Assembly: GCA_020851635.1 (NCBI GenBank)
Contig: JADZCJ010000107.1
Location: 1-64,000 of the forward strand
DNA: 64,000 bases
Direction: 5' to 3'
From: Anaerolineae bacterium
GTDB lineage: Bacteria > Chloroflexota > Anaerolineae > UBA4142 > SHND01
A model generated the notes under the pieces. It had not been told where the DNA came from. It was given only the letters and a program-made list of their open reading frames with translations, and made no database searches. Shown piece by piece: positions 27,186-35,540 of the stretch (its first letter is position 1; each line of letters begins with the position of its first letter). The position numbers were made by a program, and so were the translations under genes.

Positions 27186-27972
27186 CTTGTCGGATTCTCT
27201 CCTCGGCAATCTTGCAGTATTCTTCCGAGATTTCGAATCCCAGATAATGTCGCTTCAAGAGCTTGGCAGCAACACCCGTCGAACCACTCCCCATAAACGG
27301 ATCGAGGACCAATCCATCAGGCGGACAAAAGCACTGAATAAAGTCAAACGGAATTTGATCGGGAAAGGGCGCAGGATGTTTTCGCTTGAGTGGATTTTTA
27401 TCTCCCGCCATCAGATAATTCCAGATTGTGCCGCGACACTTGGTGGCGTTAATCGGTTTTGTGACAGATCTGCCGGTTGTGCCGTCTGTCCTACGATTCG
27501 CGAAACCTGTCATGATCTTGCCCGCGTGTTTTGAAGGCACGCTCAACGGCGCTTTGTTAAAATACTGGGGTTTGCGTCCTTTGAGAAAAATCGGCATGTA
27601 CTCATGGTCCACCCTAAATCGTTGTTTCCACCACGCACCTTCGGTCCCATTTTTTCGATAGATAACCGTTTCAAATAGGCGGAAACCAATATTGTCACAC
27701 CAGTCGAGTATTGTGCGGAACGATGTCAATGACTTTGCAAATTCTTTGGTCTGATCCTGAATAACCATCACAGCAATACCGCCGTCTTTCAACAGACGAT
27801 AGATTTCCTCACCTGCCGCATGCAAGTCAACTTCGAAACCATGATAGTCGCGTAACCCATCGTACGGGGGCGAGGTCACAACCAGATCTACGGATTCGGA
27901 GGGCAATTGCTTCATGCCCTTGACACATTCCATTTGGTAAATAGAGTCAATTTTGAGTGAAGAGGTCAACAT
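27160..27972 (-). CDS. Site-specific DNA methyltransferase, beta class (N4-cytosine or N6-adenine)
   Basis: 270 residues. The catalytic motif IV, TSPPYDGLRDY near residue 33, precedes the SAM-binding motif I, DPFMGSGSTGVAA near residue 228, giving the beta-class order. SPPY is commonest in N4-cytosine enzymes but also occurs in N6-adenine ones, so the base is not fixed by sequence. The target-recognition region between the motifs (about residues 100-200) is short, fitting a Type II enzyme. It converges on the unknown island gene; together with the XRE regulator this forms a compact restriction-modification-like module. A minus-strand TATAAT at 28009-28004 is the likely promoter. Confidence 0.92.
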   Translation of the reverse strand: MLTSSLKIDSIYQMECVKGMKQLPSESVDLVVTSPPYDGLRDYHGFEVDLHAAGEEIYRLLKDGGIAVMVIQDQTKEFAKSLTSFRTILDWCDNIGFRLFETVIYRKNGTEGAWWKQRFRVDHEYMPIFLKGRKPQYFNKAPLSVPSKHAGKIMTGFANRRTDGTTGRSVTKPINATKCRGTIWNYLMAGDKNPLKRKHPAPFPDQIPFDFIQCFCPPDGLVLDPFMGSGSTGVAAKLLKRHYLGFEISEEYCKIAEERIRQAKVPLLLV

Positions 27973-28055
27973 GTTAGGATTCCCGTGCTTGGAAAACGGA
28001 ACGATTATATCTCAATCATATTCGAATTTGAAATCGCTGAAAAGCGAGCCCAAGA

Positions 28056-29324
28056 ATGGCACACCAAAAATTCATCCTCGATAACAAGATTCGCCTCATT
28101 GTGAACGAATTGCCTCACACGCGTTCCGTCACGACGAGTATTTACATTTCAACCGGCGCACGCTATGAGCCCGACCGCGTCAGCGGTATCTCGCATTTCA
28201 TCGAGCATATGCTGTTCAAGGGAACGGCGAAACGCCCAACTGCGAATGATATTGCCGTTGCCATCGAAGGCATTGGCGGTTTCTACAATGCGTCCACCGG
28301 TCAGGAAATGACCAACTATTGGGTCAAGGTTGCGTATCAACATTTTGACACCGGTCTGGATGTGCTGACCGACATGTTGTGCGCGCCTTTGTTTGACCGC
28401 GGGGAAATTGAAAAGGAACGGCGCGTCATCGTGCAAGAGATCCGCGAAACATTCGACACACCTGATGATCTCGCCTTTTTCAATCTCGACGAATTAATGT
28501 GGCTGCCGCACCCGCTAGGGCGCGATGTGGCGGGCAGTGAGCAGACCGTCAATGGCATTTCGCGCGAGGACATGCTGCACTATCTCGCCCAACATTATCA
28601 CGCCGAGAATATGGTCGTCAGCGTGGCGGGATACGTGGACGCGCAAGAGGTCCTGGCAAAGATAAGCGACAAATTCTCTGCGGTCGAGACCGCGCCGCCG
28701 GACCCGTTTCGGCGCTTTGAATCGGCGCAGAATGCGGCACGATGGCGCGTCCACCATAAAAAGACTGAGCAGGCGCATGTGGCGGTGGCGACGTGGGCGT
28801 ATCCTCGCAACCATCCCGACCGCTACGCGGTGAGCTTGCTCAACGCCATCCTGGGCGATGGCATGAGTTCGCGGCTGTTTCAGGAAATTCGCGAAAAGCG
28901 CGGGCTGGCGTACTCAGTCTCGTCCTTTGGCAGCGCGCTCGACGATTGCGGGTATTTCGGCAGCTATGCCGCCGTGGACCCCAAGTCCGCACCGGAAACC
29001 CTCGAAGCGATGCTGTACGAATGGGGCAGGTTGGCAGCCGAACCCGTGCCGGAACACGAACTCGTCAAAGCCAAGGAACTCATCAAGGGCGGGATCCAGC
29101 TGTCTATGGAGGACACCCATTCCATTGCCGGATGGTTTGGACGGCAGGAGGCGTATCGTCAAGAGATTTTGACGGTGGACCAGGTGACAGAGCGCTATGA
29201 TCGAGTGACGACGGAGGATATTCAACGGGTTGCGCGGGATATTTTTCGCAACGATTGGCTCAACCTGTCGGTTGTGGGTCCATTCAAATCGGCGAGCAAG
29301 TTTGTCAAACGTCTTGGGTTCTAG
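28056..29324 (+). CDS. M16 family zinc peptidase (processing-peptidase-like)
   Basis: 422 residues, the single-chain bacterial PqqL/YmxG-like size. The inverted zinc motif HxxEH is seen in SHFIEHMLFKG near residue 49, with the downstream ligand Glu in the region KERRVIVQEI near residue 128. The C-terminal half has the inactive paralogous domain including LLNAILGDGMSSRLFQEIRE. Such enzymes degrade or process peptides, usually in the cytoplasm; no signal peptide is visible. It lies just right of the methyltransferase island on the opposite strand and marks the return to local base composition. Confidence 0.93.
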   Translation: MAHQKFILDNKIRLIVNELPHTRSVTTSIYISTGARYEPDRVSGISHFIEHMLFKGTAKRPTANDIAVAIEGIGGFYNASTGQEMTNYWVKVAYQHFDTGLDVLTDMLCAPLFDRGEIEKERRVIVQEIRETFDTPDDLAFFNLDELMWLPHPLGRDVAGSEQTVNGISREDMLHYLAQHYHAENMVVSVAGYVDAQEVLAKISDKFSAVETAPPDPFRRFESAQNAARWRVHHKKTEQAHVAVATWAYPRNHPDRYAVSLLNAILGDGMSSRLFQEIREKRGLAYSVSSFGSALDDCGYFGSYAAVDPKSAPETLEAMLYEWGRLAAEPVPEHELVKAKELIKGGIQLSMEDTHSIAGWFGRQEAYRQEILTVDQVTERYDRVTTEDIQRVARDIFRNDWLNLSVVGPFKSASKFVKRLGF

Positions 29325-29448
29325 CAGGTTGTCGGAGAGAGCTCTTCGTCACCCTTTTGTAACGCGCATTTTCCATAAACGGCGCGAAAATAATGCTCTT
29401 CGTCCCCTCTGCGTGTTGGGCAACTCGAATGCAAGAGATTTACGGACC

Positions 29449-29802
29449 ATGTCGCGCAAGAAAAAAGAACTGAATTTCTCCTTTCCTTTGTCGGCAGGAC
29501 GCGTCGCACCCTCTTCTTCTTTTTCAGATAGTTTGCGGGCGTTGATCAACGAGCTTTTTGGCAAAAAGCGGTCCTATCAGCCCACGCGCGAACAAATCGC
29601 CGACTTTTATCTCACCACACGCGAGCGCGAAATTGCCTATCTCGCAGCGCTCGGCTTTTCCGTGCGGGAAATTGCCGACGCGCTGGGCATGAACTTTCAG
29701 ACCGTGCAGATTCACCTGCGCCATATCCTCTCCAAAATGGAGCTCGAGGATGCGCGCCAACTGCGCGAATACTTTATGCGCAACCCGGCGCAAGACTCTT
29801 GA
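29449..29802 (+). CDS. Stand-alone LuxR-type helix-turn-helix protein
   Basis: 117 residues from the ATG at 29449. The C-terminal half is a GerE/LuxR DNA-binding domain: TTREREIAYLAALGFSVREI followed by ADALGMNFQTVQIHLRHIL. The N-terminal 50 residues are basic and contain no receiver or sensor domain, so its activity is not obviously controlled by phosphorylation. It is followed by the HPr-kinase-like gene, whose promoter lies within and just after its final codons. Confidence 0.82.
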   Translation: MSRKKKELNFSFPLSAGRVAPSSSFSDSLRALINELFGKKRSYQPTREQIADFYLTTREREIAYLAALGFSVREIADALGMNFQTVQIHLRHILSKMELEDARQLREYFMRNPAQDS

Positions 29803-29827
29803 CAAATACGCCGCTCGTTCCTATACT
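29799..29827 (+). promoter_or_regulatory. Near-consensus sigma70 promoter, leaderless
   Basis: TTGACA (29799-29804), a 17-bp spacer and TATACT (29822-29827). The ATG of the HPr-kinase-like gene is ten bases downstream of the -10 box, so the 5' UTR would be only 2-4 nt. Confidence 0.75.
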
Positions 29828-29836
29828 CGGCGCCCA

Positions 29837-30694
29837 ATGATAAACCTCGATCAGCTCGAGTGGACCGATTATTCCGGCTTTACACTTTTTGGCGCTCGTA
29901 TCGGCATTCGCTCCAACAATGTAGCGGCACTCGCCGCGCTGGCGCGGGGCTTTCCGCCCCATTGGAAGACGTATTCGGGGAGCAGCGTGGATTGGCAATA
30001 CTCGTTGTGGCTCGCTCCGCCCACTCGGTCGGGGCGGCGCCCTTTTCACACGCTTTACAGCAACGCGGAACAGTTGGCGCGGTCGCCAGAAATAGAGACA
30101 CTGGTCAGCGCGTTCGAACGGGACGTCCAGCTGGCAGTCGCCCAAAAAGCGCGGCGGCGTGTGTTTGTGCATGCCGGTGTCGTTGCGTGGAACGGTCGTG
30201 CCATCGTCATTCCCGGCAAATCGTATTCGGGCAAAAGCACTCTGGTGTGCGAACTGGTGCGCGCGGGCGCGACGTATTATTCGGATGAGTATGCTGTTCT
30301 GGACGACCATGGCAACGTTCACCCGTTTGCGCGCCAACTTGCCCTGCGCGACGAAAATCACGCAAATCAAAAGTTGTCGTTTGAAGAGTTGGGCGGCAAG
30401 ATTGGCAAACGCCCCGTTTCTGTCGGCACAATTCTGGTGACGAAATATCGGGAGCGGGCGCGCTGGCGACCCAAACTGCTCACACCCGGTCTCGGTGCGC
30501 TCGAACTCCTTGCCAATACAGTCACAGCTCGTTCGGGACAGCCCCTTGTATTGGAGGTCTTGACACGTGTTGCCATAAATGCCAGGACTCTGAAAAGCGC
30601 GCGAGGTGAAGCAGATGTTCTGGCGGGAGAGTTGCTCCGATATCTTGGGTCGCACAATCCAACACGAGCAACCGGCGGCAATGACAACACCTGA
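29837..30694 (+). CDS. HPr-kinase-like P-loop protein
   Basis: 285 residues. The Walker A motif GKSYSGKSTLV near residue 132 and the following GATYYSDEYAVLDD resemble the C-terminal kinase domain of HPr kinase/phosphorylase (a P-loop serine kinase). A PTS HPr protein is not visible nearby. HprK-like proteins without PTS partners are common next to peptide- or glycan-modification genes, and a large glycosyltransferase operon starts just downstream. The stop codon lies inside the hairpin of a strong terminator. Confidence 0.8.
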   Translation: MINLDQLEWTDYSGFTLFGARIGIRSNNVAALAALARGFPPHWKTYSGSSVDWQYSLWLAPPTRSGRRPFHTLYSNAEQLARSPEIETLVSAFERDVQLAVAQKARRRVFVHAGVVAWNGRAIVIPGKSYSGKSTLVCELVRAGATYYSDEYAVLDDHGNVHPFARQLALRDENHANQKLSFEELGGKIGKRPVSVGTILVTKYRERARWRPKLLTPGLGALELLANTVTARSGQPLVLEVLTRVAINARTLKSARGEADVLAGELLRYLGSHNPTRATGGNDNT

Positions 30695-30721
30695 CGGAAA
30701 TCAAACCGTCAGGATTTTTTT
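30690..30721 (+). terminator. Rho-independent terminator
   Basis: A perfect 8-bp stem CCTGACGG/CCGTCAGG with an 8-nt loop, followed by A and seven T residues; it includes the stop codon of the upstream gene. Confidence 0.92.
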
Positions 30722-30843
30722 GTGGGCTTGATTTTTCAGCAAAGCGAGCGCAAAAAAGAGGTGATAGAAGACCTGCGCGTCTCGCGAGCGGTCTGGCAAA
30801 CCATTGCGCCACGCGTTTGAGCGCTTTTCGAGTTACGCGGGAA

Positions 30844-30872
30844 TTTTGAGATTCTATTTCCACCTGTATAAT
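30844..30872 (+). promoter_or_regulatory. Promoter of the polysaccharide operon
   Basis: An extended -10 box TGTATAAT (TATAAT at 30867-30872) with a weak TTTTGA at 30844-30849, 17 bp upstream. The start codon is at 31011, so the leader would be about 130 nt. Confidence 0.6.
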
Positions 30873-30939
30873 TGTCTCGTCCATCCTCTGCGCATGGGCT
30901 GGGGTCGCACACATTCCCAAATACCTGTCACGAACTGGC

Positions 30940-30972
30940 GCCTGCGGCGGATTCCGGCTTGCAGGCATTTTT
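30940..30972 (+). terminator. Terminator-like hairpin in the leader of the polysaccharide operon
   Basis: GCCTGC (30940-30945) pairs with GCAGGC (30961-30966), with an inner CGG/CCG helix, followed by A and five T residues. It sits between the promoter and the first glycosyltransferase start, a position that suggests attenuation. No known riboswitch consensus was recognised in 30873-30939. Confidence 0.6.
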
Positions 30973-31010
30973 GTTAACGCAATATCGCAGTGAGACCCTC
31001 GACAAACAAA

Positions 31011-31928
31011 ATGAGCCATTCATTGCGCTGCAGCGTCGGTATTACGGCGCATAACGAAGAAAAAAATATCGGCAAGCTGCTCCAAGCCATGCTCAATCAA
31101 GAGCTGGCGCAGGTCGAGATCAGCGAGATTATCGTTGTGGCAAGCGGCTGTACGGACAGCACCTGTGAGATTGTCCGCGAATTTGAAGCTCGCGACGCGC
31201 GCATCAAGTTGTTGGAACAAAAGCAGCGTGAAGGCAAGACCTCGGCAATCAACCTGTTTTTGCAGAACGCTCGGCAGGATATCTGCGTCATTGAGAGCGG
31301 AGATACGATTCCGGGGAACACGACGATCGAAAATCTCGTCAAACTGTTTGCGGACCCGCAGGTAGGCATGACCGGCGCGCAAAAAATCCCCACCAACGTG
31401 CCCGAGCATGTTGTGGGGTATATGAGTCACCTCCGTCTCCAGATGGAACATCAACTGTGTCTTGAAATCCCGCGTTTGGGTGAACTGATTGCGTTTCGCA
31501 AGGTATTTACCCATTTGCCCCCCGACGTCGCCATGGACGAAGCATTTGTGGAAGCTCTCGTCATTCGCCGCGGTCTCGAAGTGCGCTATGCTCCCGACGC
31601 GGTTGTTTATAACACGGGTCCGGAAACGCTGCGCGAATTTGTGATGCAGCGGCGCCGAAACTATGCGGGTCATTTGCACCTCGTGCGCAAATACGGCTAC
31701 AAGGTGTCGTCAATGGAAAACTCGCGCGTCTCGCGCATTGCGCTGGACGAAATCCTCAAAGCACTGCGGCTCATCTCGACGCTGGTTGCGCTCGCCGGTG
31801 TGGAGGGGTTCGCCCGTCTGCTTGGCACTTATGATTATTATGTGCGGGGACGCAAACATCAGATTTGGGACATTGCGTGGACGACCAAAAACGTCGAACG
31901 AAATGTTGATGTGAAACCAAAATCGTGA
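31011..31928 (+). CDS. Family 2 glycosyltransferase
   Basis: 305 residues. The GT-A fold start is SVGITAHNEEKNIGKLLQ near residue 8, with a nucleotide-sugar region VASGCTDSTCEI and ICVIESGDTIPGN in the DxD position. The last 60 residues are hydrophobic enough to be membrane-associated (IRLISTLVALAGVEGF-type stretch) and carry basic residues. First gene of a tightly spaced operon of glycosyltransferases and membrane proteins running to 40283; the GTG of the flippase-like gene overlaps its stop. Confidence 0.88.
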   Translation: MSHSLRCSVGITAHNEEKNIGKLLQAMLNQELAQVEISEIIVVASGCTDSTCEIVREFEARDARIKLLEQKQREGKTSAINLFLQNARQDICVIESGDTIPGNTTIENLVKLFADPQVGMTGAQKIPTNVPEHVVGYMSHLRLQMEHQLCLEIPRLGELIAFRKVFTHLPPDVAMDEAFVEALVIRRGLEVRYAPDAVVYNTGPETLREFVMQRRRNYAGHLHLVRKYGYKVSSMENSRVSRIALDEILKALRLISTLVALAGVEGFARLLGTYDYYVRGRKHQIWDIAWTTKNVERNVDVKPKS

Positions 31929-33037
31929 ATGGGATTGGGCATTTGATCGGTGCGCTGCTGATCTCTGCCCGGTCGAAAACCCAGGAATCCGGGTCCGATA
32001 GATTGAAACAGAACCTCGTCAATGTAATCAAAATTCTCGTCACCGTCGCGCTCTTTGCCTTTCTCTTGACGCGCATTGATCTGCGTCTCGTCGGTGCGAT
32101 AATTGCCCAGGCAGACCCCTTGCTGCTGCTGTTTGCGCTTGCGCTGTATTTTTTTGCGATCGCGCTGGGCGCGGTCAAGTGGCAAATTCTTGTCAGAGCC
32201 CAGGATATTGATGTCTCATTCGGCGCGCTCTTGTCGTTTTCCTTGATGGGTTTGTTCTTTGGCAACGTGCTGCCGTCCAATATCGGCGGCGATGTCATTC
32301 GCGCGGTGGATTTGGCGCGCGTGACCAAGGGGCGGAGCGAAGCTGCCGCGATCTCGGTGCTGGTTGACCGGTTGATGGGGTTGTTTGCATTTTTTTCTGC
32401 CGCTGTGGTGACTGCCTCGCTTGCCACTTTGATGCTGGCGCAAGCCAGGGCGCTCGAACAGATCGAGGTCGCAACTGTAATTGTGGCGAGCGCGTTTCTG
32501 GCTTTGTGCGCGGGGCTATTTTCTCGCCGCATCGCCCGCCGTCTCGCGCCTGTCTTTGAAATCGGTCCGCTGCAGCGTTTTCGCCCGATTGCCCAAAATG
32601 TTTATCGCGCGCTCCAGGTCTATCGCTTTCGATACAAGGCGCTCTCCCTGAATGTGTTGATTTCAGTCGGCATTGTCGTTCTCACAGCCTTTATCTGGTT
32701 TGTCGTCGGGCGCGCGGTCGGGATTGACAATGTCAGTTTTTTCACATATTTGATGTTTAACCCCATCATCGCCTTTTTGCTGCTTGTGCCCATTTCGTTC
32801 AACGGACTGGGCGCCAAAGAAGCGATCGTCGTGACCCTTTTTGGTTTGGCTGGGGTGCCCGGAGACCAGGCGCTCGCCATGTCTCTGTTGTTTCATGTGA
32901 TCGTCGTCCTGACCAGTCTGCCCGGCGGGTTTGTCTGGTTCAGCAAACGGCGTATGGCGGCGTTCAGCGACCGTGCGACGCCGCCGACTGAACCCACCCC
33001 ATCTGCCTCCCCGGTTTCGGGCAACTCGCTGCGGTGA
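31925..33037 (+). CDS. Flippase-like membrane protein (LPG synthase TM / UPF0104 family)
   Basis: 370 residues with about eight transmembrane segments. The family signature region GLFFGNVLPSNIGGDVIRA, followed by SVLVDRLMGL, and a later PISFNGLGAKEAIVV are typical of the lysylphosphatidylglycerol synthetase transmembrane family, common in bacterial glycolipid and polysaccharide clusters. The soluble aminoacyl-transfer domain of MprF is absent, so a transport or lipid-flipping role is more likely. Start and stop overlap neighbours (GTGA at both ends). Confidence 0.9.
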   Translation: MNGIGHLIGALLISARSKTQESGSDRLKQNLVNVIKILVTVALFAFLLTRIDLRLVGAIIAQADPLLLLFALALYFFAIALGAVKWQILVRAQDIDVSFGALLSFSLMGLFFGNVLPSNIGGDVIRAVDLARVTKGRSEAAAISVLVDRLMGLFAFFSAAVVTASLATLMLAQARALEQIEVATVIVASAFLALCAGLFSRRIARRLAPVFEIGPLQRFRPIAQNVYRALQVYRFRYKALSLNVLISVGIVVLTAFIWFVVGRAVGIDNVSFFTYLMFNPIIAFLLLVPISFNGLGAKEAIVVTLFGLAGVPGDQALAMSLLFHVIVVLTSLPGGFVWFSKRRMAAFSDRATPPTEPTPSASPVSGNSLR

Positions 33038-34290
33038 AGATTCTCATTGCCACCGATGTTTTTCCGCCCCACAGCGGCGGCAGCGGTTGGAGCACCTTTT
33101 ATCTCGCCCGCGCCTTGAACGCGCGGGGACACCAGCTCGAAATTGTCCTCCCGAAAGCCGGTGGGGCAAGGATTCAGACCCGCACCTACGAGGACCTGCC
33201 CGTTGTCGAGGTCGGCTACAAGGCGACGCGCGTGCCGGGGTTGCGCGCCTGGCAGCGCACGCGCGCATTGGAAAAAAATCTGGCGCGATATCTTGCCTCG
33301 CGCGCGCCCGCGTTCGACCTCATTCACGCCCAGCATATTCTTTCGATTTCCGCCGCCGTCGCCGCCAAGAAAACTGTCCATGTGCCGGTCGTCAGCACGG
33401 TCCGCGATTATTGGCACGTTTGTTTGTATGGCACTTTGCTGCGGGATGACTCTATCTGTCCGATTTGTCGGGGGGGGGAAATTGCGAGGTGTTTGGCGCA
33501 AAAATATGGCGCGAGCGCGCGATTTATGCAGCCCGTCGTTCCGTTGGTCGAACGCGAGTTAGGACGGCGTCAAGCAGCACTGCAGCGCTCGGACGCGGTG
33601 ATTGCGGTCAGCGACTATGTAGCAGGCACCCTGCAGGGCATCGTGCCGCAAGAGCAACTGCATGTGACGCCAAACCTGATTGATGTGGAGGAAACGCACC
33701 GGGTCGCGCAGACGGCACGGGAGACCGCGGATTTCCGCGCGCGGCGCGCGCACTCGCGATATCTGATGTTTGTTGGGAAATTGAACAAACTCAAGGGCGC
33801 GGACGTCCTGCCTGAGATTCTGGAACAAAGCGGGGTCACCCTGCCCCTGGTCGTCGCCGGAGAGGGCGAATTCAAGGAAAAACTGGCAAAAAACCCCAAA
33901 ATCGAGGTTTTGGGGTGGCTCTCTAATGCGGAAACGCTGGGTTTTTTGGCAGGAGCGGAGGCGCTGGTTTTTCCCTCGCGCTGGGCAGAGCCGCTGGCAC
34001 GGACCCTGCTGGAAGCACAGGCGTTGGGAATCCCAACGATTGCTTTGAAAACAGGGGGAACTCGTGATATTATACAAAGCAATCTTAACGGGCTGTTGGC
34101 TGACGACGTCCCGGGGATGGCAGCGCACGTTCGTCGCCTGGTTGGCGACCCTGCCCTGCGCGCCTTGCTGAGCGCAAACGCAAAAAAGGTTGCGGAAACC
34201 AAGTTTAGTGCTGACGTCGTGGTCTCGCAATTGCAAGAGCTCTACACGGATGTCGTAAAGCAATCGGCATCGGTGGTTTTACATAACTAA
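33034..34290 (+). CDS. Family 4 glycosyltransferase
   Basis: 418 residues with the GT-B layout. The N-terminal domain begins ILIATDVFPPHSGGSGW; the C-terminal donor domain has VGKLNKLKGADVLPEIL and the EX7E-type motif in RWAEPLARTLLEAQALG. A Cys-containing loop (ICPICRGGEIARC) near residue 145 is seen in several GT4 enzymes. Likely adds a sugar in the polysaccharide or glycolipid pathway; donor and acceptor are unknown. The GTG overlaps the flippase stop, and its TAA shares a base with the next ATG. Confidence 0.92.
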   Translation: MKILIATDVFPPHSGGSGWSTFYLARALNARGHQLEIVLPKAGGARIQTRTYEDLPVVEVGYKATRVPGLRAWQRTRALEKNLARYLASRAPAFDLIHAQHILSISAAVAAKKTVHVPVVSTVRDYWHVCLYGTLLRDDSICPICRGGEIARCLAQKYGASARFMQPVVPLVERELGRRQAALQRSDAVIAVSDYVAGTLQGIVPQEQLHVTPNLIDVEETHRVAQTARETADFRARRAHSRYLMFVGKLNKLKGADVLPEILEQSGVTLPLVVAGEGEFKEKLAKNPKIEVLGWLSNAETLGFLAGAEALVFPSRWAEPLARTLLEAQALGIPTIALKTGGTRDIIQSNLNGLLADDVPGMAAHVRRLVGDPALRALLSANAKKVAETKFSADVVVSQLQELYTDVVKQSASVVLHN

Positions 34291-35519
34291 TGCATATTGC
34301 ACTCGTCTCTCGCGCGGTTTTTGGCTTGCACGGATATGGCGGTATGGAACGCCACGTGCTGGAACTTGCGCGACACCTCACACGCTCTGGCGTACGCGTT
34401 ACACTGGTCACCATGCCACCGACGCGCGATTCCCAATGGCACGAACCGGGAATCGAATTAAAGATCGTCGAGTCGCCGCGCTTGCCCTTGCGGGGCATTG
34501 CTGACCGCGCGATCAATTACCCGCGCTGGACACAAGCGGCGGCGCGCGTCATTGCGGCGCTGCCGGTGGATGTGGTGCATATCCAGGGGGCGGGCGGATA
34601 TGGATATGCGCAGTTGCTGGCAAAAGGCGTAGCGCATGCGCCAATGATAATCAACCCACAAGGGTTGGAAGAATTCAAGACCTCGTTCGCCAAACGCGCC
34701 GCGTATACTCCGCTCAACAGGGCTTCACGTTATGCGGCACAATATGCCGCCGCGTTGATCGCCTCGGATTCCCTGACCGTTCGCGACATTCCAATGTATC
34801 TGAATGTGTCGCCCGACCGTGTGGCTTGTATTCCAAACGGGATTGACGTGGACGCGGCTTGCAATTGGGTGAGCATTGACGTGCAGCGGGTGCTGGTCCA
34901 ACGGCTCCAGCTTGCCCAGCGTCAGCCGCTGCTTTTGAGCGTGGGGCGTTTGGAACAGAACAAAGGGTTCTCGCTCATGCTCGATACACTGGCGCAGATT
35001 CGGTCGAACCTGCCGTCCAAGTGGCAGTGGCTGCTTGTCGGCGAGGGACCGGAGCGTCAGGCGCTCGAAGAGAAAATCCGCAAGCACCAGTTTCGCGACC
35101 ACGTGCGCCTATTGGGCAGTGTGGATGATATTACTCTCCACAATTTGTATGAACTGGCGACGCTCTTTGTGCATCCCACACTATTTGAAGGTTCTTCGCT
35201 GGTCACGCTTGAAGCCATGTGTCACGCGCGCCCTCTGATCGGAACAAACGTCGGCGGCATTCCCGACAAAATCGTGCGGGGCGCGAACGGTTATCTCATC
35301 CCTCCCGGAGACGTCGAGGCGCTCGGCGACAAGATTTTGCTCGCCCTGCGTAATAGTTCCAAACTGGGCGCGATGGGCGCCGCGTCGTATCAAATCGCGC
35401 GCGAGCGGTTTGATTGGCGGGTTGTAATTCATCAGACCCTCGGGCTTTATCAATACGTCACACGGGTGAACGCGCACCAGCCGCAGTATCTGGACGTTGA
35501 TGCGAGTGTCGCCTCTTGA
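34290..35519 (+). CDS. Family 4 glycosyltransferase
   Basis: 409 residues, GT-B fold. It opens with ALVSRAVFGLHGYGGMERHV, contains LSVGRLEQNKGFSLML near residue 215 and HPTLFEGSSLVTLEAM near residue 295, which carries the two donor-binding Glu residues. Works with the preceding GT4 in the same operon. The ATG shares a base with the upstream stop; a 21-bp gap separates it from the large membrane protein that follows. Confidence 0.92.
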   Translation: MHIALVSRAVFGLHGYGGMERHVLELARHLTRSGVRVTLVTMPPTRDSQWHEPGIELKIVESPRLPLRGIADRAINYPRWTQAAARVIAALPVDVVHIQGAGGYGYAQLLAKGVAHAPMIINPQGLEEFKTSFAKRAAYTPLNRASRYAAQYAAALIASDSLTVRDIPMYLNVSPDRVACIPNGIDVDAACNWVSIDVQRVLVQRLQLAQRQPLLLSVGRLEQNKGFSLMLDTLAQIRSNLPSKWQWLLVGEGPERQALEEKIRKHQFRDHVRLLGSVDDITLHNLYELATLFVHPTLFEGSSLVTLEAMCHARPLIGTNVGGIPDKIVRGANGYLIPPGDVEALGDKILLALRNSSKLGAMGAASYQIARERFDWRVVIHQTLGLYQYVTRVNAHQPQYLDVDASVAS

Positions 35520-35540
35520 ATTTGATCCCAGCATGCCTGA

